DNA of 64,000 nucleotides from Chryseobacterium cheonjiense (GCF_012927265.1 NZ_JABBGF010000002.1:496001-560000), one strand, 5' to 3'; counted from the stretch's first letter, positions 43,828 to 52,245 are shown. A program made the numbers and translations. The notes: generated by a model not told the origin, from the sequence alone.

Positions 43828-46011
43828 TTATTTTTTTATATTTTTTTTAGGCTGGTAATCCGGGTGTCCTAATTGCCAGAAGGCAAAGGCGAAAATATCG
43901 CTTAAAGTAGAATATGCCTGAATAACCGGAATATCTCCTCCATGTCCGCCTTCATAGTCTATCTTTAAAAGTATTGGATTTTCTGAGACATTATAAGATA
44001 ATAGTTTAGCCGCAAACTTTGTAGGCACCCATGAGGCTACTCTTGGATCATTAATCCCAGAAGTAATCAAAGCTGCAGGATATTTTGTTCCTTTTTTTAA
44101 GTGCTGATAAGCATCCATTTCCAGCAATCCTTTTAATTCTTCAAAATTATTGGGATTTCCATATTCTTTAAAGCCCGTTTCTCCAATACCCTCATACCTT
44201 GTTGTATTTAAAACTCCAGCCTCTATTATAACTGCACCGTATAAATCTGGTCTCTCGGTCATAGCCCTGCCTATAGTTATTCCTCCGGCACTAGCTCCCC
44301 AAATAGCAACTTTTTTTGAGGATGTATATTTTTTTTGAATCAAATATTCTGTACAGGCAATAAGGTCTTTCCAAGAATTGGGTTTCTTTATTTTTTGTCC
44401 GTCAATATGCCATTGAACGCCTTTTTCACCACCACCCCTTATATGGGCAATCGCTAAAATGCCTCCTTGACTAGCCCATACAAGGAAACTTCTGGCAAAA
44501 AAAGGCGAAAAAGATGTCCCAAATGCCCCATAACTTTGAATCAACACCGGATTTTTGCCATCTTTTTTTAAATTTTTGTTATAAATTAAAGATAAAGGAA
44601 CATCCGTACCATCATAAGATTTAATTGTGGTTTCCTCTACTATAATATCCTTAAACTCGGGATATTCTGTAAGCGGAGCAAGATTTTCAGGTTTAAAAGT
44701 ATCTGTTATTGGGTCATATTTAAAGCGCTGCTCTTCATTTGCCCATCCTGAACAATTTATCCATATATCAGAAAAATCTTTACCTTTAGATTGTAAGCTT
44801 ATATTTCCTGACACATACGGAAGTTTAATAGGAATCTCTTTTCCATCTTTATACAGGTATAGTTTAGCTTCTATTCCATTTTTTGTGGTTGTATAATAAA
44901 TTCCATCTTTTGTAAGCGTATATTGCGTTATAACTTCATCTTTTTTTTCAGGAATAAGTACTTTTGGATTTTTAAAATTCTTTATTTTAATATTAACTTT
45001 GCATAACTTATAGTTGGGCGAATTATATCCTGATAAAAAGTAAACATCATCTCCTACCAATTTTATAGAATAAACTTTACTGTCCTTATCATATAATAGT
45101 TGCCAGTTATTTTTACCATTTAACAAGTCTTCTTTGTTAATAATAAAGGTTTTTCTAAAATCTTCAGCGTCTACCAATATTCCTATATAATATTTATCAT
45201 TTTGGTTAAATGCTAATATAGCAGGGAATTCCTCCCTGCTGATATTTAAACTAGGATTATTTGAATTTGAAAGAACATCAATCAACTTTTTAGGATCTTC
45301 TCCAATTTTATATAATATAGATTGTGTGTTTTTTCTAAATTGTTCTGAGGTAATATCAATTACAGGGTAATAAACATAAAAAAAACCACTGTTATCGTCA
45401 AGCCATTTAATTCCTCCTATATTTGAAGGATTTGTGTTTATGATCTTCTCTGGATATATATTTTTTGTTCTTACATCCATTATTATTACCTCAGATAATT
45501 CTTTTCCTTTTTCAGTTAAAGAAATTGCTATTTTATTCCCGTCCCAGCTTGGACTAATTAAATTAATTACATAATTATGACTAATTTCCGAATTACTATT
45601 AAAATTAGACGGGTCATAAAGCAAACTTTCTTCTCCTTCAAATCCTTGTCTGTAATAAATTTTGGACGTTTTTTCTCCTGCGCTTCTTTTTAAATAGAAA
45701 TATTTATCATTACTTGTGATTTTAAGATCTGAAATTGAATATCCTTGCCTTTTATCAAGCTCTAATCTTTTTTCTAGATAATAACTTCGGTTTGGAATTG
45801 TACTTAGAAGGGAGTTTGAATAATCAGTTTGAGATCTCATCCAATCTATTGTATTTTGATCCTTTAAATTTTCCAAACTCCTATATTCATCAACTATTTT
45901 AATCCCAAAATGCTCATCGGTAACAGGAATAGATAAAGCAGGATTATTCTTTTGAGCTTTATGAAAAATAATAATGAATAAAAAAAGGCTGAAAAATAAT
46001 TTATAATGCAT
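43828..46011 (-). CDS. secreted prolyl oligopeptidase (S9A), probable lanthipeptide-associated protease
   Basis: A 727-residue S9A serine peptidase. A signal peptide (about 1-19) is followed by the propeller domain (about 75-430) and a C-terminal hydrolase domain with the Ser in AIWGASAGGITIG, Asp in GINDPRVASW and His in YEGGHGGDIP. The gene lies directly between the precursor peptide and the lanB-like gene and abuts the latter, so it is in the operon. Leader removal from the lanthipeptide is the natural guess, by analogy with prolyl oligopeptidase-like proteases of class III lanthipeptides. The signal peptide would place this outside the cytoplasm. Confidence 0.9.
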   Translation of the reverse strand: MHYKLFFSLFLFIIIFHKAQKNNPALSIPVTDEHFGIKIVDEYRSLENLKDQNTIDWMRSQTDYSNSLLSTIPNRSYYLEKRLELDKRQGYSISDLKITSNDKYFYLKRSAGEKTSKIYYRQGFEGEESLLYDPSNFNSNSEISHNYVINLISPSWDGNKIAISLTEKGKELSEVIIMDVRTKNIYPEKIINTNPSNIGGIKWLDDNSGFFYVYYPVIDITSEQFRKNTQSILYKIGEDPKKLIDVLSNSNNPSLNISREEFPAILAFNQNDKYYIGILVDAEDFRKTFIINKEDLLNGKNNWQLLYDKDSKVYSIKLVGDDVYFLSGYNSPNYKLCKVNIKIKNFKNPKVLIPEKKDEVITQYTLTKDGIYYTTTKNGIEAKLYLYKDGKEIPIKLPYVSGNISLQSKGKDFSDIWINCSGWANEEQRFKYDPITDTFKPENLAPLTEYPEFKDIIVEETTIKSYDGTDVPLSLIYNKNLKKDGKNPVLIQSYGAFGTSFSPFFARSFLVWASQGGILAIAHIRGGGEKGVQWHIDGQKIKKPNSWKDLIACTEYLIQKKYTSSKKVAIWGASAGGITIGRAMTERPDLYGAVIIEAGVLNTTRYEGIGETGFKEYGNPNNFEELKGLLEMDAYQHLKKGTKYPAALITSGINDPRVASWVPTKFAAKLLSYNVSENPILLKIDYEGGHGGDIPVIQAYSTLSDIFAFAFWQLGHPDYQPKKNIKK

Positions 46012-46055
46012 TAGATTGGTTAATTATTGATATAAATTTGGGAGAAAATTAAATA

Positions 46056-46229
46056 CTAATATCCAATTCCACCAACACCTCCTTGCTGGTTACCGCTTCC
46101 ATTATCTGGATTGCCGCAACCATCAATATATTGTTTTGTCCCACCAAATATTTTTTTAGGATGGCTAATTTTTACTAATTGTAACTTTTCCAAAGATAAT
46201 TTTTTTTCCTTTTTGATTTTCTTTTTCAT
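46056..46229 (-). CDS. class I lanthipeptide precursor peptide
   Basis: A 57-residue peptide that is too short for most gene finders. Residues 1-30 are a basic, Leu-rich leader (MKKKIKKEKKLSLEKLQLVK, then ISHPKKIFGG) like the KLSLxKLxL...GG leaders of Bacteroidota class I lanthipeptides. The 27-residue core after Gly-Gly (residues 31-57) has Thr31, Cys38 and Ser45 and is rich in Gly, Asn and Gln, ending GGVGGIGY. It lies 44 bases upstream of the peptidase and is the first gene of the operon. With one Cys, at most one thioether ring can form. No LanC or transporter is seen nearby. Confidence 0.82.
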   Translation of the reverse strand: MKKKIKKEKKLSLEKLQLVKISHPKKIFGGTKQYIDGCGNPDNGSGNQQGGVGGIGY

Positions 46230-46297
46230 TTTTTTAAATTTAATATTCAGCCAGCAAAGTAAGTTATATTTTGCTAATCTTGAATCACATATGTCCC

Positions 46298-46313
46298 TAA
46301 ATTCATGAATTTA
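46298..46313. promoter_or_regulatory. palindrome TAAATTCATGAATTTA, candidate operator between precursor and regulator
   Basis: A perfect 16-base palindrome; the left part with two preceding C's gives CCTAAATTCATGAA (46296-46309), exactly the arm repeated at 48198-48231. It lies in the divergent gap between the precursor and the TPR/AraC regulator. A TTACTTTG -7-like element for the precursor lies at 46255-46262 on the minus strand, placing the palindrome at about -45 to -60, an activator position. Confidence 0.7.
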
Positions 46314-46409
46314 CCAGCAATAAAAACACCACAAATTAATGATAATCAACAATATAAAAACTTATACAAATAAATAAATGGAAAGACCTATCATGTAATT
46401 TAAATATAA

Positions 46410-46417
46410 TATTTTTG
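46410..46417 (+). promoter_or_regulatory. candidate -7 element of the TPR/AraC regulator
   Basis: TATTTTTG fits TAnnTTTG and lies 18 bases before the ATG. No matching -33 TTTG is seen. Confidence 0.4.
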
Positions 46418-46434
46418 TATAATAATACTTAATA

Positions 46435-48162
46435 ATGAAGCTTAAATATTGTATTTTATTCTTAGTCTATAATTTATTTTATGCACAAAATAATTCAATT
46501 GACTCGTTAAAAAAGTATTCCTACATTGAATTAAGCCAAAAATTCTACAATTACAACAATAGAGATGAGCTAAAAAAAGCAAAAATAATCTCAAAATACT
46601 ATCTTCAAAAAGCAAAATCTGAAAAAGAAACAGAACAGATAGCTGAGGGATATGTAATGATGCATTTTAATCAGAATTTGCCTAATGGATTAAAATATTT
46701 AGACAGTTTACAAATTATTACAAAAAATTCGGATAAAGATTATTATCCAGCAAGGATTTTTCTTCTTCGTGGTAATCTATATTCAAAATTTTATAATGTA
46801 AAGGCTGCACTGGGAAATTATGTTTTAACATTGGAGCATGCCAAAGAAAAAGGAAATAAAAGACAAATTGCTTTTGCAGAAGTTAATATTGCGTATTTAA
46901 ACAACTATATAGGCAAGCACAGAGATGCTGCAAATACACTACGATATTATTTATATTATACAGACTATCTAGATAAAAAAGATTATGATAATATTCATGT
47001 TAATCTAGCAGACACCTATATTGAAATTAACAAAATGGATTCTGCTCGGATGCTCATTAAGGAGGGGTTGCTTATTAGTTCCGAAACCGGAAAAACGTAT
47101 CAATATCATGGGTATTTACTGGAATCAGGATATTATAATTTAAAGCTTAAAAAGTATTATGATGCTATTAATGATTTATTACGATGCAAAAAATACTTTT
47201 CAACGACTGAGGATATTAGAAATCAAAGTTATACTCTCTTATTTTTAGGACAGTCATATGCCGGACTAAAAGATAAAGATAAAGCTATAGGAACCTTTAT
47301 AGCATTAGATTCATACATTAAACAGAATAAATATGTGTTTCCTGAACTCAGAGAGGTATACCCTTATATTATTGATTATTACAAAGCTATAAACAATAAA
47401 GAAAAACAATTATACTATATTGAAAGGTTTCTAGAAATTGATCAAAGTTTAGATTCTCAATTTAGATATATTTCTCGGGAACTTCCCAGACGTTATGACA
47501 AACCAAAGCTTCTAAAAGACAAAGAAAATATTCTTTTAGAACTGAAAAATAAAAAAATATTCTTTTATTGTTCTCTTTTCATTTTATCATTGATCCTACT
47601 AATATTTATCTTTTTGTATAAAAAATCTGTAAAGCAGTATAGAAAAATTGCTCACGAATTGATTCAATCTGTAAATGAAAATAGAGTTAAAAAAGAAATA
47701 GAATTTATAAAAGATACAATCTCAGATAAAATTCAAAAAGAAGTAATTGTTGATAAAGTAAATACAACTATTTCTGAAGATATAGCTCAGGCTATTCTTA
47801 CAGAGTTGGAAAAGTTTGAAATAAGAGAACAGTTTTTGAATAAAGGAATTACTCTAGGAAGCCTTGCTAAAAAAATAAAGACAAATTCAAAATACTTGTC
47901 TGAAATTATTAATACTTGCAAAGGGAAAAATTTTGCCGCTTATCTAAATGATCTCCGTATTGATTACGCGATCAATAGATTAGCAGAAGACAAAAAATTT
48001 CGTTCGTATAAAATATCTTCCATTGCGGATGACTTAGGATATAATACTGAACAATCGTTCACAATGGCTTTTAAAAAGCGAACCGGAACTCCACTGTCTA
48101 TATATTTAAAGGAAATCGAAAGACTAGCAGATTCTACAGATCAAAAGTCTAAGTCCTTATAA
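46435..48162 (+). CDS. membrane-anchored TPR sensor with C-terminal AraC-type DNA-binding domain
   Basis: A 575-residue one-component regulator of a type common in Bacteroidota. An N-terminal signal sequence (about 1-18) leads to a periplasmic-like TPR region (about 30-370), one membrane span (about 376-396, IFFYCSLFILSLILLIFIFL), a coiled-coil link and an AraC helix-turn-helix domain (about 470-565: GITLGSLAKKIKTNSKYLSEII ... GYNTEQSFTMAFKKRTG). It would sense outside and act on DNA inside. It diverges from the lanthipeptide operon and is flanked on both sides by the CCTAAATTCATGAA element. Confidence 0.88.
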   Translation: MKLKYCILFLVYNLFYAQNNSIDSLKKYSYIELSQKFYNYNNRDELKKAKIISKYYLQKAKSEKETEQIAEGYVMMHFNQNLPNGLKYLDSLQIITKNSDKDYYPARIFLLRGNLYSKFYNVKAALGNYVLTLEHAKEKGNKRQIAFAEVNIAYLNNYIGKHRDAANTLRYYLYYTDYLDKKDYDNIHVNLADTYIEINKMDSARMLIKEGLLISSETGKTYQYHGYLLESGYYNLKLKKYYDAINDLLRCKKYFSTTEDIRNQSYTLLFLGQSYAGLKDKDKAIGTFIALDSYIKQNKYVFPELREVYPYIIDYYKAINNKEKQLYYIERFLEIDQSLDSQFRYISRELPRRYDKPKLLKDKENILLELKNKKIFFYCSLFILSLILLIFIFLYKKSVKQYRKIAHELIQSVNENRVKKEIEFIKDTISDKIQKEVIVDKVNTTISEDIAQAILTELEKFEIREQFLNKGITLGSLAKKIKTNSKYLSEIINTCKGKNFAAYLNDLRIDYAINRLAEDKKFRSYKISSIADDLGYNTEQSFTMAFKKRTGTPLSIYLKEIERLADSTDQKSKSL

Positions 48163-48197
48163 ATAACTGAAATAAAACAATTTAAAAAATTTAAATT

Positions 48198-48231
48198 CCT
48201 AAATTCATGAACATACATTCATGAATTTAGG
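48198..48231. promoter_or_regulatory. perfect 14-base inverted repeat, candidate operator upstream of the small secreted protein
   Basis: CCTAAATTCATGAA (48198-48211) and its exact reverse complement (48218-48231) are separated by 6 bases. The same 14-mer occurs at 46296-46309. It lies 36 bases after the regulator stop and 168 before the next ATG. Confidence 0.75.
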
Positions 48232-48398
48232 ATATAGTTATTTGTATTATCATTTCAAACACACCATCTTTGCATCAACAAAACTAATATCCATTTTTTG
48301 TAAGTGCGCACTGCAAAAAGAAACAGCTGATCAGCAAAAACCCATGCTGGGGCTTATACAGCAAAATTATTTACTATATTTATTAAATCAAAGAGATT

Positions 48399-48680
48399 AT
48401 GAAAAAAATGATTTTACTAGCAGCATTTGGTGTTGCAGGATTAGTAAACGCAAAAGGTCCTGTAGAGAATAAAATTGAAACATCAACAGAAAAAACGGAG
48501 GTGAAAAAAGAAAATGAAAAACCTTTGCAAACATGTGGTGTAGTTGTAACATATTGGTCAGGAGGTCAAGTAGTTGGCACACAAACAATTACTTCAGACC
48601 AGCCCGATTTACAAAGTTGTCAAAACTTTCAAACATCAGTGAAGGTCGCTTTATGGGCAGCAGGTTACTGGCTTAGTTAA
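48399..48680 (+). CDS. small secreted two-cysteine protein
   Basis: A 93-residue protein with a signal peptide (about 1-18, MKKMILLAAFGVAGLVNA), a Glu/Lys/Thr-rich linker, and a compact C-terminal part with two Cys (QTCGVVVTYWSGG and LQSCQNF) that may form a disulfide. The family is not recognised. A terminator-like hairpin and then a GLPGLI gene follow. The operator upstream links it to the lanthipeptide regulator. A second protein with the same build (57795-58076) also lies next to a GLPGLI gene. Confidence 0.8.
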   Translation: MKKMILLAAFGVAGLVNAKGPVENKIETSTEKTEVKKENEKPLQTCGVVVTYWSGGQVVGTQTITSDQPDLQSCQNFQTSVKVALWAAGYWLS

Positions 48681-48699
48681 AATTCTTAAATAAGGAAGG

Positions 48700-48733
48700 C
48701 ACTCCCAACGGTACTATCTTGGGAGTGTTTTTA
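48700..48733 (+). terminator. terminator after the small secreted protein gene
   Basis: CACTCCCAA and TTGGGAGTG form a 9-base stem with a 10-base loop, followed by TTTTTAT. It would let only part of the transcripts reach the GLPGLI gene. Confidence 0.8.
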
Positions 48734-48754
48734 TCTAATATTTAAAAAAGCTTT

Positions 48755-49513
48755 ATGAAAAATATAATTTTGCTAATATTTCTGTTAATTTCAACAATTT
48801 TTTTCTCACAACAAATTCATGTAAGGTATCTTCGTGTTTTATCTTCTTTTACAACTTCTCATGAAGATCTGTATATTAAAAACAATCAGACTATATCAAT
48901 TCAAGATTCTACTATAATTAATAATAAACTAACAGATTCTTGGACTATGGCTGTTAATTTGGATAATGGAAAAAAACCACGAAAACAGTATTTTGTTTCA
49001 GACATAAGTAATGATCCGGAAAGAAACTACTTCTTTACTTCAAATGTGGATAGTCGTGATTTTTTTATTTATGATAAAGTTCCCAAAATCGACTGGAAAA
49101 TAGAAGAAAATCAAACCAAAACAATCGCAGGATATAAATGCGTAAAAGCTAAAGGAATATTTAGAGGAACTAATATTACTGCATATTTCGCAAAAGAACT
49201 TCCATATTCTGCAGGTCCTTTCAAGTTTTATGGGTTACCAGGTCTCATCTTAGATGTCAGAGCAGACAATATGGATCATGAAATTTGGAAAGCAGAATCC
49301 GTAGATGTTGATGATAAAAGCACAATTGTATTTAAACCAAAATTCCTAAACAAAGAAAAAATAAGTTTAAAAGATTATGTCGCAGCAAAAGAAGCACATA
49401 TGAATAAAATTTTTGCAAAAATTACAGATAATCTACCCAAAACAAACTTTAATGCTAAAGTTACAACAAATCAAAGATTTACTGTAGAGCAAAAGTATGA
49501 ATGGGAGGAATAG
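48755..49513 (+). CDS. GLPGLI-family secreted protein
   Basis: A 252-residue exported protein with a signal peptide (about 1-18) and the family motif FYGLPGLILDVRADN near residue 160, preceded by the YKCVKAKG and ELPYSAGPFKF landmarks. The family is confined largely to Bacteroidota, and its function is unknown. Here it follows the small secreted protein instead of a barrel gene. AT-rich, like the rest of this block. Confidence 0.9.
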   Translation: MKNIILLIFLLISTIFFSQQIHVRYLRVLSSFTTSHEDLYIKNNQTISIQDSTIINNKLTDSWTMAVNLDNGKKPRKQYFVSDISNDPERNYFFTSNVDSRDFFIYDKVPKIDWKIEENQTKTIAGYKCVKAKGIFRGTNITAYFAKELPYSAGPFKFYGLPGLILDVRADNMDHEIWKAESVDVDDKSTIVFKPKFLNKEKISLKDYVAAKEAHMNKIFAKITDNLPKTNFNAKVTTNQRFTVEQKYEWEE

Positions 49514-49645
49514 GATTAAAATCGGAAAAGAGTGTATGTACAATTCCAAAGGAATATATAGTGAGCTTTACTTTCGAGTAAATATATTTTATCAAAAAGA
49601 TAAATATCAGGTTTTAGAATAAACATCAATCACGATAAAAGATAA

Positions 49646-49679
49646 ATAACTGTTCTCTATGAGAGCAGTTATTCTTTAT
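49646..49679 (+). terminator. terminator of the GLPGLI gene
   Basis: ATAACTGTTCTC / GAGAGCAGTTAT, a 12-base stem with one G-U pair and a 3-base loop, followed by TCTTTAT. Confidence 0.7.
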
Positions 49680-49770
49680 AAAGTCTTCTTATAATGATAT
49701 TTCTATGTGTGTATATAAAAATCCGGAAATTTGATTTATTTTAAGTATGTAATCCTTCCCTTTCAGACAT

Positions 49771-49798
49771 AAAAAAAGCCCTCTTAAAAAAGAGAGCT
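49771..49798 (-). terminator. terminator of the tRNA operon
   Basis: On the minus strand AGCTCTCTT / AAGAGGGCT (one G-U pair) with a 4-base loop is followed by seven T's. It lies 22 bases past the last tRNA. Confidence 0.85.
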
Positions 49799-49820
49799 GT
49801 ACGCTGAATCTTTCAGCTAG

Positions 49821-49904
49821 TACCCCAGGCGGGACTTGAACCCGCACGCCAAAAGAGGCACAGGATTTTAAGTCCTGCGTGTCTACCAGTTCCACCACCA
49901 GGGC
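49821..49904 (-). tRNA. tRNA-Leu (TAA)
   Basis: 84 bases with an acceptor stem GCCCTGG, a long variable arm, a TTCAAGTC T-loop and the anticodon loop ACTTAAA giving anticodon TAA. CCA is not encoded. It is third in a minus-strand operon Leu-Gly-Leu. Confidence 0.93.
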
Positions 49905-49909
49905 AGGCG

Positions 49910-49985
49910 TGGAGCGAAAAACGGGATTCGAACCCGCGACCCCAACCTTGGCAAGGTTGTGCTCTACCAGCTGAGCTATTTTCGC
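49910..49985 (-). tRNA. tRNA-Gly (GCC)
   Basis: 76 bases including an encoded CCA. Acceptor stem GCGAAAA / TTTTCGC and anticodon arm CAACC-TTGCCAA-GGTTG read anticodon GCC. Five bases separate it from the tRNA-Leu downstream. Confidence 0.95.
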
Positions 49986-49991
49986 AAACTG

Positions 49992-50073
49992 TGCGGATGA
50001 AGGGACTCGAACCCCCACGCCTCTCGGCACCAGATCCTAAGTCTGGCGTGGCTACCAATTACACCACATCCGC
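49992..50073 (-). tRNA. tRNA-Leu (TAG)
   Basis: 82 bases with acceptor GCGGATG / CATCCGC, anticodon arm CCAGA-CTTAGGA-TCTGG (anticodon TAG) and a long variable arm. It is the first gene of the tRNA operon. Confidence 0.93.
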
Positions 50074-50252
50074 GTGTTTTTGTTTTACTGAATTTTTAAT
50101 GATCTTCTCTCGTTTTCAGTGGTGCAAAGATAGGATAAATTCTTTTATCTCCAAACTTTTCCGCAGAAAAAATTAAAATTTTTACATTTTTTATTCCCAA
50201 CCTGTTTTATTACATTTCATTTTATTACTTTTACATCGTTAATTAATATGAT

Positions 50253-50630
50253 ATGGAATTACAAGGAACGGTAAAGAAACTTTTTGATGCTCAGACTTTT
50301 GCGAGCGGTTTCCAAAAAAGAGAAATGGTTATTTTAACCCAGGAGCAGTATCCACAGCCGATAAACATAGAATTTTTGTCTGATAAGATCAGTTTATTAG
50401 ATAATCTTAGAGAAGGCGAAAATGTAAAAGTAGGAATCAATATCAGAGGAAGAGAATGGGTTTCTCCTCAGGGTGAAACGAAATACTTCAATTCCATTAC
50501 AGGATGGAGGGTTGAGAAAGTTTCTGACAATGCTTCAGAACCGACTCAGGCCTCACCTTCCCAGTCTGCATCTTCAGTTTCCAATGAAAACCCTTTCGCC
50601 GGAGACGATGACGATGATTTGCCTTTTTAA
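50253..50630 (+). CDS. DUF3127 protein with SSB-like acidic tip
   Basis: A 125-residue DUF3127 protein. The first 90 residues look like an OB fold (LQGTVKKLFDAQTF ... KREMVILTQ ... VKVGINIRGREW). They are followed by a Ser/Gln-rich linker and the acidic end FAGDDDDDLPF, like the DDDIPF tip by which SSB recruits partner proteins. This suggests a single-stranded nucleic acid-binding role, but no experiment is known to me. It is separated from aat by about 60 bases. Confidence 0.85.
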   Translation: MELQGTVKKLFDAQTFASGFQKREMVILTQEQYPQPINIEFLSDKISLLDNLREGENVKVGINIRGREWVSPQGETKYFNSITGWRVEKVSDNASEPTQASPSQSASSVSNENPFAGDDDDDLPF

Positions 50631-50691
50631 ATAAAGAATACAATTGAAATACAAATCCTGCTTTCTCAAGTGGGATTTTTTTTCCCGAAAA

Positions 50692-51342
50692 ATGATTCGA
50701 CTAGACGAAAATGAGATTTCTTTTCCGGATCCGGAACTGTATGACGGCCACGAAGGTATAATTGCTTTTGGCGGAGACCTGTCTGTAGAAAGAATCTGGT
50801 TTGCATATCAGCTGGGTATTTTTCCCTGGTTTAATCCGGGCGAAGAAATTCTCTGGTGGTGCCCCGATCCGAGATTTGTACTGTTTCCTGAAGAAATAAA
50901 GGTATCGAAATCCATGAAAAAAATACTGGACCGGAAGATTTTTACCTTCACAGAAAATACAAACTTCCGAGAAGTCATTAAAAACTGCCAGGATATCAGC
51001 CGTAAAGGACAGTCAGGAACCTGGCTCTCTGACGAGCTTATGGAGTCTTTCATCAAACTTCATGACTATGGGCTGGCAAAAAGCATAGAAGTGTGGCAAA
51101 ATGAAGAGCTGGTGGGCGGGTTTTACGGCCTTCAGATCGGAAATGTTTTCTGCGGTGAAAGTATGTTTTCAAAAGTTAGTAATGCATCAAAAGCAGGATT
51201 TATCCATTTTGCCCAAACCTATAAAAACAAGCTGGAACTCATTGACTGCCAGTCCCACACCGAACATTTGGAAAGTCTTGGCGCAAAAATGATTCCCAAA
51301 CAGGAATTCCTGAAAATTTTACAACGAAATAATGAATACTGA
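50692..51342 (+). CDS. aat: leucyl/phenylalanyl-tRNA-protein transferase Aat
   Basis: A 216-residue transferase that appends Leu or Phe to N-terminal Lys/Arg, marking proteins for ClpS-ClpAP degradation. The start MIRLDENEISFPDPEL leads into the family block GIIAFGGDLSVERIWFAYQLGIFPWFN and WWCPDPRFVLFP, with GGFYGLQIGNVFCGESMFS later. The TTG at 50644 would add residues with no family support. It overlaps the transporter gene by 11 bases. Confidence 0.95.
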   Translation: MIRLDENEISFPDPELYDGHEGIIAFGGDLSVERIWFAYQLGIFPWFNPGEEILWWCPDPRFVLFPEEIKVSKSMKKILDRKIFTFTENTNFREVIKNCQDISRKGQSGTWLSDELMESFIKLHDYGLAKSIEVWQNEELVGGFYGLQIGNVFCGESMFSKVSNASKAGFIHFAQTYKNKLELIDCQSHTEHLESLGAKMIPKQEFLKILQRNNEY

Positions 51343-52222
51343 TAGAGAAAAATGGATTCTCCTGATCCTCCTGAGCATGATCTGGGGATCTTCTTTTATT
51401 TTAATAAAAAAATCACTGGAACATTTCAGCCCTTATCAGGTGGGTGCTTTAAGGGTATTGATCGCCGGAATCATCCTGATGCCGATTGCCATCTCTAAGT
51501 ATAAACTTTTTCCCAGGAAGCATCTGAAATGGCTTTTGCTGGCCGCTTTTACAGGAAATTTTATTCCCATGTTTCTTTTTCCCATCGCCGAAACGGAAGT
51601 CAGCAGCAGTATTGCCGGAATCGTGAATTCAATGATGCCGATTTTTGTGATCATCGTAGGAGCATTAGTATGGAAGTTCGGAACCACAAGACGGCAGATT
51701 ACAGGAACTTTAATCAGCTTTACCGGCGTTTGTCTTCTGGCTTTTGGAGGAGATGCGGAAAGCGGAACCTTTAAGCTGATTCCTATTTTGCTGCTGTTAA
51801 TGGCTACTTTATGCTATGCAATAAGCACAACTACGGTAAAATCAAAACTGATGGAGATCTCTTCTACGGTTTTATCTGCATTTGTCTTTGCATTTGTGTT
51901 GTTTTTGCCCTCCGTGATTGCACTTACGTTTACGGGATTTTTTTCAACATTTAGCCTTGATAAAGATCATCTCACCGGGCTCATGTTTGTAAGCTTACTG
52001 TCGATTTTCGGAACCGGACTGGCAATGATGATGAATTACCGTCTCCTGAAAGTTTCCTCTCCTCTGTTTGCTTCTACGGTTACTCTCTTAATGCCGATTG
52101 TTGCTATTATTTGGGGAATCCTGGACGGCGAAAAGCTTACTGCATTACAGTTTGCAGGAGCCGGAGTTATTATTGCCGGACTTATCTTTCTGAGAACTAA
52201 ACCTAATGTTATAAAAAAATAA
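51332..52222 (+). CDS. EamA/DMT-superfamily transporter
   Basis: A 296-residue membrane protein with about ten helices in two EamA repeats (WGSSFILIKKSLEHFSPYQ near residue 15, and the second repeat from about 150). Probably an efflux carrier of small metabolites; the substrate is unknown. It overlaps aat by 11 bases and ends at a terminator. Confidence 0.9.
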   Translation: MNTDREKWILLILLSMIWGSSFILIKKSLEHFSPYQVGALRVLIAGIILMPIAISKYKLFPRKHLKWLLLAAFTGNFIPMFLFPIAETEVSSSIAGIVNSMMPIFVIIVGALVWKFGTTRRQITGTLISFTGVCLLAFGGDAESGTFKLIPILLLLMATLCYAISTTTVKSKLMEISSTVLSAFVFAFVLFLPSVIALTFTGFFSTFSLDKDHLTGLMFVSLLSIFGTGLAMMMNYRLLKVSSPLFASTVTLLMPIVAIIWGILDGEKLTALQFAGAGVIIAGLIFLRTKPNVIKK

Positions 52223-52245
52223 ATCCCGCTTTTTTGCGGGATTCT
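52222..52245. terminator. terminator between the EamA and TPR genes
   Basis: AATCCCGC / GCGGGATT with a six-T loop; the first base overlaps the EamA stop. It serves the plus strand, and probably the convergent TPR gene. Confidence 0.8.

Larger units (their letters stand above)
49514..49820. other. 307-base gap between the GLPGLI gene and the tRNA genes
   Basis: It holds the terminator of the GLPGLI gene and, on the other strand, that of the tRNAs. No gene is supported; a 28-codon frame at about 49534 has no ribosome-binding or family evidence. Confidence 0.5.

Noticed and set aside
48221-48472. 83-codon frame starting inside the operator inverted repeat
   Set aside because: It overlaps the small secreted protein in another frame, starts within a palindrome, and shows no domain or ribosome-binding evidence.
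49534-49620. 28-codon frame after the first GLPGLI gene
   Set aside because: Too short, no family resemblance, and placed between a stop and a terminator.
49689-50058. Frames on the minus strand over the tRNA genes
   Set aside because: They are antisense or same-strand readings of tRNA sequence; motifs such as VRVPS are tRNA artefacts.
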